Origin: Euglena gracilis | Lineage: Eukaryota > Euglenida > Euglenophyceae > Euglenales | DNA length: 64,000 nucleotides | Assembly: GCA_039621445.1 (NCBI GenBank) | Contig: CP154954.1 | Span: forward strand, 47,409,847 to 47,473,846 | Reading direction: 5' to 3' | Part shown: in pieces, positions 17,930 to 27,530 of the stretch | Position numbering within the stretch: position 1 is the stretch's first letter | How the letters are laid out: every line of letters begins with the position of its first letter | The notes under the pieces: generated by a model | What the model saw: only the letters and a program-made list of their open reading frames with translations | The model's database searches: none | Told to the model about the DNA's origin: nothing | Position numbers and translations under genes: made by a program

Positions 17930-19975
17930 TTCCACGGCCTGGAGATCCCCGCGGCGCATGCCGGCGGGGACGATTGGTTCTGGCCGCCGACGACACCCAG
18001 CCGGCGACCCTGCCACCGCACCGCCACCGGGCCCGGCGACCCCGCGGAGCTCCGCTACAGCCGGGTGGTGTGACCTGCTGCGCGTGGTGGTGCGCGGTGA
18101 AGCGGCAGCGATGCGGGCCGCCGGCGCGCATCCCCACGGAGGTGGTTCACCGGGTGCTGGCGTTCTGCGACCTGACCACCCTCCTCGTCCTGAACCGGAC
18201 GTCCGGACCGCTCCGGCGGGCGCTGAACGACCCGCGGATGGTGGTGCAGTGGGCAGTCCACCGCCTGGTTTCCTCAAGCCCCGCGCCTGCGGCTGCGAGC
18301 GCAACCTGTTCTACGTGGACGCGTGCGTCTACCTGGAGTTCACGAACGACTGCGTGGGGCTGACGGGCCATCGACGGCGGAGGACGCCCTGCGGTGCGTG
18401 CGCCGCGCCCGGCGGGACGCGGCGGGGATGGGCTTCCACACGCTCGTGCACAACCGCCCCGAATGCTTCGCGCCCGGCGTCCTGGACGCCTACGCGGAGA
18501 ACTGGGTGGTCCCCGCGCCGCGCATGCTGGGCCTCCCCGTGGAGGACGCGGTGGTGGACCGCCTGCGGGCCGATCCCCGACCCGCTCTGGGGTTACTACC
18601 ACGCGGGCCCGGAGGACGACGACGGGGACGAGCAGAGCTGGGTGGAGGATCCCCGCCGACGAGTCGGAGGCGGCCCGGCGGGAGCGCTGGAACGCGGCGC
18701 AGGAGCGGCGCTGGCGCCGCCAACCCCCCCCCGCCCTCGGCGCTGTTCGTTGGCCCCACCACCGACCTGCAACGCCGCCTACCTGCTTGGACTGCGCCCG
18801 GCACGACCCGCGACCCGCACAACCCCGGCGAGGACGCGACGACCTGCGGGGCTTCCACGCGGCGCGCTGGGCGCGGGCGGCGCCTGCTGGAGACGGCGGT
18901 GGGGGTGCAGACCTACCCGCACTACGGCTGCCTCCGACAGAGCGAGCTGCCGGGGCGACGTGCCGCACCGCCGGGGCACCGACTACATCGAGCGGCAAGT
19001 ACCTGCCGTGCCGCGCCTCGCCACGCTGCCCGGTCTGTCGGAGTAACGCCCTTGATGGATTTCACCGGGAGGTGTGTTCCACCCCCGCGCGGTACGACAA
19101 CGAGGCCGGGGACTTCGTCCCCTGGGCGCTGTCGACGCTGGCCGTGCTGCAACGGCCTGTACGTGCACGCGTGGGTACAACGGGGTGCACTACCTGATGG
19201 AGGCGGTGATGATCGCCTTCGGCCAGCGCACTTGGCCCCGGGAGAACGGAGCGGACGGCGCTGCGCTGCCGGGGCCCCGGATGGCCCAGCGGTGGACGTA
19301 GTACCTCCAGGGGTGCTGTTCCTCGGGGAGGCGGTTGCACCCGTACAGCGATGGGGACCCCGACGGGCAGATGTCCGCCGCGGTGCGGGCGGCGACGCCG
19401 CCACCGGGGGTCCGGTGGACGGCGACAGCGCGACCAGCGCCGCGCAGCAGGTGCGCCCTGGCGATGCGGCTGCTGGCCGACCCGGACTTCGTCGCCGAGA
19501 ACCGCTGGATGGCCACGCGGTCGGTTGGCACGGTTGCCCCCATGAACAGTAAACCTGACGCCGCTGCTGCCAGGACACGGCGGGGTTGCTGCAAACCGCC
19601 CGTTCGCGCCCCGGCGCGACGACGTCGGCGCTGCTGGAGGAGGTTGGCCCACGCGCTGCGCGCGGGTGGAGTACGTGTGTGCGCTTCGCGGAGGCCTTCG
19701 GGCCCCCTGGCGGAACGCGGAGACGTCCGCGGCGGTGGCACCGCAGCACCGGTCTGTCGCTCTTCCTCGGCTGGGGCACCTCCCTGCGGATCGCCGCGCC
19801 CAGCCTGCGGCGGACGGCGATCTTGGCGCCCCTCAGCGGTGGGACACCTCGAACGAGAACCTGGCGACCGTACTCCGCGACCCATCCCAGTCCCCCCGGG
19901 TGTGCATCGTTACCGAACAACCACAGTGCGCTACCGACTACCGCTACCAGAACTTCCTGACCCGGCGGTCGGCCT
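17930..19975 (+). pseudogene. Multiply frameshifted gene with F-box-like segment
   Basis: Coding-like sequence runs through the region on the plus strand but changes frame at least six times. The clearest part, 18,124-18,243, reads as an F-box (IPTEVVHRVLAFCDLTTLLV, then a conserved-looking LNDPRM), the motif that docks onto SKP1 in SCF ubiquitin ligases. Later fragments include NLFYVDACVYLEFTNDC (18,305), GFHTLVHNRPECFAPGVLDA (18,430), a CxxxxxCPxC patch (19,000-19,045) and VCIVTEQPQCATDYRYQNF (19,900). Viral or host origin is unresolved; GC content resembles the viral units. Confidence 0.45.
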
Positions 19976-20108
19976 GACGGGCGCCGGCGCACGGTGAGGC
20001 GAACAGCGGGGGCACGCAAACAAAAGCGAAGGCATTCGTTGGAACGGGTTCGGGTAACGGGTCGGGGCGGCCGATGGCTCTCTTCCCCGGTGAGGGTGTG
20101 GTCAGTAG

Positions 20109-21445
20109 TCAGTTCGTATGCACAGAGTCACTCGGTTGGGTCCAGTCCTCCGCGGGGGATGCCGGGGGGCGGCGGGCGGGGGGACGGCGTGGGCGGAAGG
20201 AGTCGGCGGAGGGTGGGGGGGGCGGACGGCGCGGCGGGGGGGGGGGAATGGTTAGGATCAGAAGCAGCGCTGCGTCGGGGACGTCCGTGCTCCGTTGGGC
20301 CTCTTCGGCGGGGGTGCGGCCGTGTCCGGCTGGGTCCTCCGCTGCTGCGGGCGGCGGCCCGTCCTCCTCGGAGGAGGAGGAGGACACCACCACCACCGGG
20401 GCGGTGTGGGGCGCCACCGTCCCGTCCGTCTCCTCCGTCTTGATCGCCGCTGCATCGTCGTCATCCGCATTGTGGGTGAACACCCGCCGCCGGCGGCGCT
20501 GGCGCTGCGGGCGGGCCGACTCCGCCGGTTCTTCCGCCGGGCGGCAACGCCTGACGCCGTGACTCCCCCGACGTCCGCGTCTCCGTCCGCCGGGCTCGCC
20601 TCCTCCACCGTTGTCCAATCGTGGTCCACCCCCTCCGGTGGTGTGGGTGTCGCGTTGCAGGGAATTTCTTCCGCGGGGATGCGGGCGGGGGAATTCATGA
20701 ACGGGTTGGGAATCGGCTGCGGAGAGGGATCGGAGAAGGCGAAGAGGTTCGGGACGGTGTTGGAGGGGGGTCGCTCCCCCACCACGGCGCGGTGCAGTCG
20801 CTTGGCGGCCAGCACGCCCACCAGCTGCATCCAGGGAGGGGTGGTCCCGATCCACCGGGTGGACTGCGCCACCAGATGCTGCAGCGCGGGGCTGCGGACG
20901 ACGTCCTCGGATGCCAGGCCGGCCAGCCGGCCGGCCAGGTGCAGCACCACCGCGGACACGTCCTCCCCGAACTCCCGCACGCACAGACCACCCCCGCCAC
21001 TGACCCACGGTCCGCCACTGCCACCGTCACCGCCCGCCGCTGTGGTTGTGATCTGCTGCAACTTGCGCTTCAACAGGCCGGGGAGGACCCGCCAGGCGGA
21101 GTTGCCGGTGGGGGTGGGGGGTTGGGTGCCGGCGTTGGCCCGGCGGCGGTGGAGCCGCCAGGCGGTGACCCCCGCGGGGCTCAGACGGGGGGCGGGCGGG
21201 CCGGGCGGGGGAAGCGGAGGTGGTCCTGCTGGGGCAGCCGGAGGGTGGTTTGGTTAGGGGTCGGCGGAACATCAGGGACGGGTGGCGGGAATGAATGCGC
21301 CGCGCGTCCCAGCGGACGCCGCGACTGGGATTTGAAAAGCTCCATGGTAGTCGGGAAGAGTTCAGAGGGCTGGGGAGGCGGGCACGGCCCGGGGGGGGGT
21401 GGGGGTTGGGGGGTGCATCATGGGGTGTGATCGGGGTCGGACCAT
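20109..21445 (-). pseudogene. Minus-strand acidic/Pro-rich protein with SUMO-type motifs, frames interrupted
   Basis: Begins at the ATG at 21,445 after a TTGGATCC element and continues leftward in at least three frames. A middle segment (about 21,180-20,480) includes AWRVLPGLLKRKLQQITTT and a helical stretch. The distal segment, open to a stop at 20,109, has an Arg run, then DDDD with IKTEE, then VVVVSSSSSEED, and ends in Pro-rich sequence. IKTE fits the SUMO acceptor consensus, and V4 followed by serines and acids fits a phospho-dependent SUMO-interaction motif. It is the left extension of the second viral copy; the same gene in the first copy lies outside the window. Confidence 0.5.
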
Positions 21446-21539
21446 GGTACGGCGGGGAAGGATCCAACACCGACGGTGCGCTGCCGTTGTTGCGGCGGAT
21501 GAGTTGGGAGAGGAATCCCGGGGACGTGACGTGGGTCAT
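21027..21539 (-). CDS. Small ORF beginning MTHVTSPGF, second copy
   Basis: Open for 170 residues after a TTGGATCC element at 21,545. It overlaps the start of the neighbouring frame (21,445), and its distal two thirds is Pro/Arg low-complexity sequence that is the proper frame of that neighbour in the first copy. Only the first 40-60 codons may be meaningful. Confidence 0.3.
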   Translation of the reverse strand: MTHVTSPGFLSQLIRRNNGSAPSVLDPSPPYHGPTPITPHDAPPNPHPPPGRARLPSPLNSSRLPWSFSNPSRGVRWDARRIHSRHPSLMFRRPLTKPPSGCPSRTTSASPARPARPPSEPRGGHRLAAPPPPGQRRHPTPHPHRQLRLAGPPRPVEAQVAADHNHSGGR

Positions 21540-22329
21540 CGGAAGGATCCAACAGCGGTGGCGGTGGTCGGAATACGTGTTCTTGGATCCATTCGACGAT
21601 GCACTCCGCCACCACCCCCGCGGACGTGTCGGAGTTGGTGTGGACCGCGTTGGGTATGGGGTTCTGGACGGGCATGTGGGTGGGCGGGTGCTGCCGCGGC
21701 TGGCTGTGTCCCACGGCGGGGTGGGGGGTGTGGACGCTGGTGTGTGCGCTGCTGTGGTGGCACGCGGGCAGCGCGGCCTCCAGGATGGGTCGGAGTGTGG
21801 GCCAACAGCCCTTGGCGAACGCGTGACTGCGGTGGGCCAAACCGGCGAATACCACCCCGGATACGGAGCAGGTTTCCAAGGATTGGCCACCGGACCGACA
21901 CTCCCGCATCCCCAGTTGCCGCAGGATCTTGGGAAAGGCGGGGTCGTCCCAGGGGATGTGCCGCCAGAGGGCGTCGGCCGCGGGCCGGCTCCGTTCGATG
22001 GCCGCCTCCACCCGGTCGATCCATTCGCACCACCGCTCGGCGGGGACGTCCGCGGGCCGGGCCGGGTAGCCCCGCCGGGCGCGGGCCAGTAGGCATTTCC
22101 AGTACCAAAATTCCGCGTCCGTCCACAGGCGCCCGCCCGATGGCCGGGGATGCCGCTGCCGATGCTCCGCCTCGAGCCGCTGGCGGTGTTCGGCCTGTTC
22201 GACCAGCGCGGCGCGCTTGCGCTTGGCGTACCACCGGGCGCTGGCGACCTTCTTGCGGAGTTTGCGGTGGCGGGTCCACTCCTCCGGGGTGACGGCGGCC
22301 CGGCGCACGCGCGGACATCGTTGGCGCAT
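21418..22329 (-). CDS. 303-residue basic protein, second copy
   Basis: Open for exactly the same length as in the first copy and again starting on the TAGATG overlap with the ATPase stop. Differences are a handful of residues (for example CGWID to CEWID near residue 101), none disturbing the basic N-terminus or the Trp-rich centre. Confidence 0.55.
   Translation of the reverse strand: MRQRCPRVRRAAVTPEEWTRHRKLRKKVASARWYAKRKRAALVEQAEHRQRLEAEHRQRHPRPSGGRLWTDAEFWYWKCLLARARRGYPARPADVPAERWCEWIDRVEAAIERSRPAADALWRHIPWDDPAFPKILRQLGMRECRSGGQSLETCSVSGVVFAGLAHRSHAFAKGCWPTLRPILEAALPACHHSSAHTSVHTPHPAVGHSQPRQHPPTHMPVQNPIPNAVHTNSDTSAGVVAECIVEWIQEHVFRPPPPLLDPSDDPRHVPGIPLPTHPPQQRQRTVGVGSFPAVPWSDPDHTP
21460..21467 (-). 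promoter_or_regulatory. TTGGATCC element
   Basis: Minus-strand TTGGATCC, about 15 nt before the ATG at 21,445. Confidence 0.6.
21545..21552 (-). promoter_or_regulatory. TTGGATCC element
   Basis: Minus-strand GTTGGATCC before the ATG at 21,539. Confidence 0.6.
21583..21588 (+). promoter_or_regulatory. TTGGATCC element
   Basis: Precedes the antisense 75-residue membrane ORF at the same spacing as in the first copy. Confidence 0.45.
21599..21826 (+). CDS. Small two-helix membrane protein, second copy
   Basis: Same length as the first-copy ORF (75 residues), with one substitution near residue 60. It remains open and retains both hydrophobic segments although it overlaps the opposing gene completely. 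Confidence 0.4.
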   Translation: MHSATTPADVSELVWTALGMGFWTGMWVGGCCRGWLCPTAGWGVWTLVCALLWWHAGSAASRMGRSVGQQPLANA

Positions 22330-23508
22330 CTACTGCCCGAACAGGTGCTGCAGGGAGCGGGAGAGGGTGGATTCGGCCAGGGGTACCCGGTGGTACTTCA
22401 CCAGATTTTGGGGGTGGGTGAGGAAACTCAGGGGGTGGTGCGCCGCCCGGGTGAGCTGGGGCCAGGACTCCGGGGTGAGTTCCGTGCGGGTGGGTGTCTT
22501 CGGGTGTGTGAGCCCCACGGACGGATCCGCCCCCCGGATGTTGGCCACCCGCTCCGGCTCCACCGCCTTCAGGTGCTGGTGATCCGCGGGGGCGGGCAGA
22601 CGGCGCCGTTCCATCTCGCGCTTCATGCGGTCGAGGAAGACGCAGAGGACCTCCGTCTCCTCGGGGAACCATTCGGCCACGTTCCAGTCGAGGCACCCCA
22701 GGGAGTTGTTGATGCAGATGCCGTTGAAGTTCTTGTCGACCTCCCCGGTGCGGGGGTTGACGACGGAGCAGGTGTGCTGGTTGTAGATCCCCTTGAATTC
22801 CCGGAAGCGCTCGTAGTGTCCGGTCATGGAGATGAGCTCCCGGTAGATGCTTTCCAGGAGTTTTTCGTTGGTCACGCGGAAGAGCAGGGTGTGGGTGACG
22901 TTCTGCCGGAGGAACGGGGACAGGGTGTGCCCCGAGGTCAGCGAGTGGTAGCACAGGCAGACGCTGAGCCGCTTGTGGCGGGCGACGGACAGCAGCCCCA
23001 CGAAGTGGCGGTCGGTCCGGAAGGCCTCGTTCATCCCCACGTCGTCCAGCCAGAGGAAGGTCCGGGGGATGGCGTGGGGGGCGACGGTGGCGTCCGGCCG
23101 CTGCAGGAACGCCGCGGAGAGGTCGGGGGTGTACTCCGAGGTGATGAACACCTTGTCCCGGAACGGCTGGAGCCACGCGTACGAGTTCGCGGCCTCGAAC
23201 AGGTACGTGGGCAGGACCAGGAAGTACTGGTCGAACACGTTGTTGCGGAGCAGCCACATGAGCAGCGTCATGACCCGGAAGGATTTGCCGCCCCCCTTCT
23301 GTCCCAGGCACAACAGGATGGGCGCCTGGTACGGGTCGCGGAACATCTCCTGCAGCTGCGCCTGGAGGTCCACCTGGGGCGGCGACACCGCCGCGGTGTC
23401 GCCTAGCTGCGGGCGAAGTTGTACCGGGGCAGCCACGGCAGGCGCGCGGCGAGCGCCAGCGGGCGCTGCAGGACGTTGTTGTTGCGGGGCTCCTTGCCGC
23501 TGCGCCAT
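22330..23508 (-). CDS. A32/FtsK-like genome packaging ATPase
   Basis: 392 residues from MAQRQGAPQQ, the start I choose because the frame has no nearer upstream ATG outside other genes; it overlaps the end of the small basic gene. Walker A GQKGGGKS is at residues 69-76 and Walker B FLWLDDVG at 151-158, followed by a sensor-like strand (SVCLCYHSLTSG, 182-193). Length and motif spacing match packaging ATPases of DJR-capsid viruses, which pump the genome into the procapsid. This is the only intact ATPase in the window. An alternative start at MFRDPYQ (residue 55) would leave the core intact. Confidence 0.82.
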   Translation of the reverse strand: MAQRQGAPQQQRPAAPAGARRAPAVAAPVQLRPQLGDTAAVSPPQVDLQAQLQEMFRDPYQAPILLCLGQKGGGKSFRVMTLLMWLLRNNVFDQYFLVLPTYLFEAANSYAWLQPFRDKVFITSEYTPDLSAAFLQRPDATVAPHAIPRTFLWLDDVGMNEAFRTDRHFVGLLSVARHKRLSVCLCYHSLTSGHTLSPFLRQNVTHTLLFRVTNEKLLESIYRELISMTGHYERFREFKGIYNQHTCSVVNPRTGEVDKNFNGICINNSLGCLDWNVAEWFPEETEVLCVFLDRMKREMERRRLPAPADHQHLKAVEPERVANIRGADPSVGLTHPKTPTRTELTPESWPQLTRAAHHPLSFLTHPQNLVKYHRVPLAESTLSRSLQHLFGQ

Positions 23509-23636
23509 CGGTTGGCGGGGCGGAATGCGCCGCCCCGGATCAGACCGTCGCGGGGGGTGAAGACGCGGGACTGCTTGGCCGCTCCGGGGGAGACGATGTG
23601 CCCGGCGACCGTGGACGCGGTGGAGCGGCGGGGCAT
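23403..23636 (-). CDS. Small basic protein (77 residues), second copy
   Basis: Starts MPRRSTASTV after a TTGGATCC element. One residue shorter than the first copy and changed in the middle (AAKQSRVFTPRDGLIRGGAF), yet still open, basic and overlapping the ATPase start. Confidence 0.55.
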   Translation of the reverse strand: MPRRSTASTVAGHIVSPGAAKQSRVFTPRDGLIRGGAFRPANRWRSGKEPRNNNVLQRPLALAARLPWLPRYNFARS

Positions 23637-23643
23637 GCGCGAA

Positions 23644-23651
23644 GGATCCAA
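23644..23651 (-). promoter_or_regulatory. TTGGATCC element
   Basis: Minus-strand GTTGGATCC ending 8 nt before the ATG at 23,636. Confidence 0.65.
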
Positions 23652-23657
23652 CGACAC

Positions 23658-26600
23658 CTATTGACCGCTGGAGGCGAAGCTTTCGAGTGAGTCCCGGAAG
23701 CGGTTGCACCGGCGCCAGGCGGGGACCATGGCCTCGCGCAGGGGGGCGAAGACCCGCTGCAGGCGGGCCTGGCCGGGATGGATGACGTGGCGGGCCACGA
23801 CGTTGAACCGCCCCGGGGCGTACGCCTGCACGGGGCCCGGGCTGCTCCCCCCCGACGCGTACGCCTGCACGGGCCCCTGGCTCGGCAGCGGATCCACCAG
23901 GGCCGAGGGTGGTCCCATCCAGGCGGGGGAGTCCACGAACTGGGTGGGTAGGGGGGTGTTGTCGAAGATGCGGGCTGGCGGGCTGCTGCCGGCAAGCGTT
24001 TGGGTGGACGGGCTGTCGCCGATGATCGTTTGGGTGGAGAGGGTGGCCTCCGACCCGGTGGGAGCCGTGGACCGTCCGCTCCCCCCGACCACCGCGGGGG
24101 GTCGTACCTCGTGGAAAAAATTCCAGTGGCGCTTGGCGTCGGCCACTTCGGGGGGGTCGAACATGCGGTCGTCGTCGGGCAGTTGCACGTCCCGCGGGCC
24201 CTGCCATCCCGGTGGCAGTTTCCGCTGGCGAACGAGTTCGTCGAAGATGAACTTGCGCCGTGCGATGTGGTAGAACAGGTGCAGTTCCAGACGCACGTGT
24301 TTGTTGTCCCAGTGACTGGCCAGCCTCCGGGCCTCGACGCGGTCGCCCCTCCGGATTGCGCCCGTGAAGGCCTCCACCCAGTCCTCCGCCTGGGTGCGGA
24401 GGGTGTTGATCCAGCGCTGCGCGCGCACCAGAACGTCGCGGTTGGTGGGAAATTCGACATCCATCATCACGGGCCCGTCGCCCCCCACCCCCCCGGGAGT
24501 TCGGGCAGGTTGGTTTCGTTTGGGAGGTCGTCGACGACCTCGTCGTACACCTGCCATTGGTAGATAACTTTGTCGTCGTCGTCCTCACTGCGGGCTGTGA
24601 GCTGTGTGGACAGGGTCGGTTGTGTGGACTGGTTCGGGATGGTGAACTGCGTCGACTGTGACTGTGGCTGTGTCGATTGCGGTGCGGTGGATTGGGTGGT
24701 GATGAGGTGCCACGAGGCCTGCGAATCGTCGGGGGGGTCCGGCAACGGGTGCCATTGCTCGTGAAACAGGCGGCGGATGTTCCCCGCGCTGTCCTGGGGT
24801 CGCCAGTCGTAGCGGAACCGCATCATCCGGGACCCGTAGTCCCACCATTGGTTGCGGAATTCGGGGCGCATCGGCAGTGTCGGGGCGGGGCGGACCGGGG
24901 GTACGGGCAGCCGCGCGAGGGTCTGCCAGACCCCGAGTTCCGAGCCGGAGTTGGGGAACTCCCGGGCCACGGACGCCAACCACTGGTTGCGGACCGCCGC
25001 GAGTTGGACCAGGACCTCGCGCTGCGTGGGGGTCCAGTAGGCCGTCCCCATCCGCTGGTCGTTTACGACACCCTCCCATCGGGGTCCGGGGTCCCACAGG
25101 CCGTTCGCGGCGGCGTAGAGGACGACGTCCAGGTCGGTCTGCACCTCCTGGACGCTCTGTGGCACCTCTCGGTCGTCGTACGGCGGAATCTCCCGCCGGG
25201 GCCAGGTCCCCTGGATGCCGCGGAACACGCCGTGTTGTACCAGGTACTGGTAGGGGTATACCCACAGGCTGTTGTCGTCCATCCGGTTCCGGAGACGGGC
25301 CTCCAGGTTCCGGATCATTTTTTTCACGTCCGCCTTCATCGATGCGTCCATTTTTCCGCCCAGGATGCGCTCCAGGGCCGCGTCGTCCCGTAGCAGGGAC
25401 AACTGCGCGGCCACGATCGCCCAGTACCGGGCGAAGGTGTACGGGGTGCGGTTTCGCAGGGCATCCAGGTCGAGTTCGTCCGCGTGGTTGCCGAAGTCCC
25501 GCCGCAGCCTTCCGAGGATGCGCCGCTGCTGTTCCGCCGCGCTGCGCGATGCGGCCCGGGGGCTGGGTGTGTGATCGACGGGTGCGCCCGGCGGGGCCGG
25601 GAGTGCGATGACGGACGGGGTGGACGACGGGGTGACGGACATATCCGCGTCCCCCCCCTCCGGAGACCCGCCGGGGCTGCTGCCGATCAACGTGGCGGTG
25701 GAGGGGGTCGCGGTGGTCGCGGAGGCGGGGGGGGAGAGCCGGTCCACGTACGCCTGGGCCAGGGGGTGCAGTTCCATGCGCGGGGGCGGTTGTCCCGCAC
25801 GCCCCACGACGGACAGGGCCTGGGAGGGTTTCGGTGAGGACGCGACGGGTATCGGGGAGTCCGCGACGACGGTCGCGTTGCGCTTCTTCTCCTTCCGGGC
25901 CTCGTCCCGTAGTTTCCGCTGCTCGCGCTCCCACTCGGCCCGCCTCGGGGGGGCCCGGGTCCGGCCCTTGGGCGGTCCCCGTTTGCGCCCCGCGGGGGGA
26001 CGACCACGACCTGCGACAGCCGGATCATGTCGTCCGGACCGCCGGGCGGTACGCGCCGCCGGCTGGGAGTCTGCCAGCCGGTGGTGGTGGACGAGGCGGC
26101 CGCGGGGGTTCGCGGCCGCGGCCGCGGCCCGCTCCTCCTCCGCCTGCGCCTGGGACCGGGTGACCACCCGGCTCCGCCCGATGTTGGTGCGCGCGCGGTA
26201 CAGGTTGGGGTACAACTGCGAACCCACCCGGGCGAGGCGCCGCTGCACGGCGGCCCGCGCCAGTTCCGACCGGGGGACCTGGCTCCCGATGACGCGTCGG
26301 GGGCGGACCCCGCCCAGTCGCACCCGCAGCGGTGCGCTGGTGGGTGCCGGGGCCGGTGGTGGGGCTACGGCTCCCGAACCCGCCCCGGCGGGGGCGTCGC
26401 CGCCATGGACAACTGGGTGGCGTCTTCGTCGTCGTCCGCGTCCAGAACGGTGGCCTGCGTGTCGTCGGGAACGGTCACCGCGGACGCCGCGGACGGCGGC
26501 GGCGGCGGTGCCGTGGAGGGGGTGAGGGTGGAGAGCGGGGTGCTCGCGTCCGGGGAGAACAACGGTGCGGACGCGTCGTCGTCCGCCGCCGCCGGCGGGG

Positions 26601-27431
26601 GTGAATCCGAGTCGGAGAACAGCGGCATAGACTCCGCCTCGATCTTCTCCTCCGCCGCGGCGGCGACCGCCCGTTGCCGGGCAGCCTCCACCGCTTCGTC
26701 GCGCTTTTGTGAGCGCTGGAATTCGGCCTGCCGTCGATTCCGGGGCCGGGACGGCTCCGCCTCGTAGTCCGGTATCCAGGCGTCCTTGACGTTGTCCTGG
26801 GCGCCCACCGCGGCCACCCGGGTGGTGTCGTGCAGCGGGGGCTCGACGGCCGGCAGCCCCTTGTCGGTGTACTCCGCCAGCCGCTCCATCACCATGAGCG
26901 TCATGGTCGTCTTGTTGGCCTCGCTGATCACGTCGTGCTGCCAGTGCGCGTCGTTGATGTACGGGACGCCGTCCGTGGTGGATGACGTCGCGGCCCCCTC
27001 CCCCTCCGCCACCGGGTTGGTGCGGAAGTAGCCCCCCATGTCGGGGATGACGGAGTGGTCGCTCTTCAGCATGAGGTACGCGAACTCGGTGCGGGTGACC
27101 TTCCCCGTCTTCACCAGCTCCTTCCAGTGGGCGGCGAGGTAGCCCTGGGCCCGCCGGGTCATTCCGGCGATGCTCTGCAGCACCTCCGCATCCAGTTGCC
27201 AGTCGGAACCGGGGTCGGGCGGTTTCGCCCGCAGCCGCCGGTACAGCTCGCGGGTCAGCAGGGATCGGGTGTAGTCCGTCCACAGCCGGTCCAGGCGCCG
27301 GCGCTCCGCGCTGGTCAGGCTCCGCCCCACTGCGGCCCGCAGGCGGTCGTCGTGGTGAACGCCGCGGTGGTGTGGGTGATCCGCACCTCGGTGTCGTCGT
27401 CGACGACGGGAACGGTGGGTGCCGAGGCCAT
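23658..27431 (-). pseudogene. Very large Ala/Pro-rich protein, several frameshifts
   Basis: Counterpart of 2,321-6,092 with the same start and stop. The frame is disturbed at about 27,350 (extra 2 bp), 26,395 (extra 2 bp), 26,106 (extra G), 25,997 (missing G) and 24,490 (missing base). The C run that breaks the first copy near 4,315 is in frame here (25,655). All but one of the breaks sit in G or C runs or CG repeats. Because each copy is broken where the other is intact, the parental gene was evidently a single long frame. Confidence 0.6.
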
Positions 27432-27440
27432 GCGTCGCTG

Positions 27441-27448
27441 GGATCCAA
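27441..27448 (-). promoter_or_regulatory. TTGGATCC element, leftward arm
   Basis: Identical arrangement to 6,102 in the first copy. Confidence 0.7.
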
Positions 27449-27508
27449 CAGCGGGGGTGGTGGTTGCGATTCAATCAGTACTGCCAACTCGGCGAACAAC
27501 CCGGTTTG

Positions 27509-27516
27509 TTGGATCC
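27509..27516 (+). promoter_or_regulatory. TTGGATCC element, capsid gene
   Basis: TTGGATCC plus T run, 22 nt before the capsid ATG. Confidence 0.7.
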
Positions 27517-27530
27517 TTTTTTCGCGCACC

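Noticed and set aside
22330-24588. 752-residue single protein containing the ATPase
   Set aside because: Upstream of 23,508 the frame runs through another gene in a shifted frame, with Pro/Arg/Gly low-complexity sequence.
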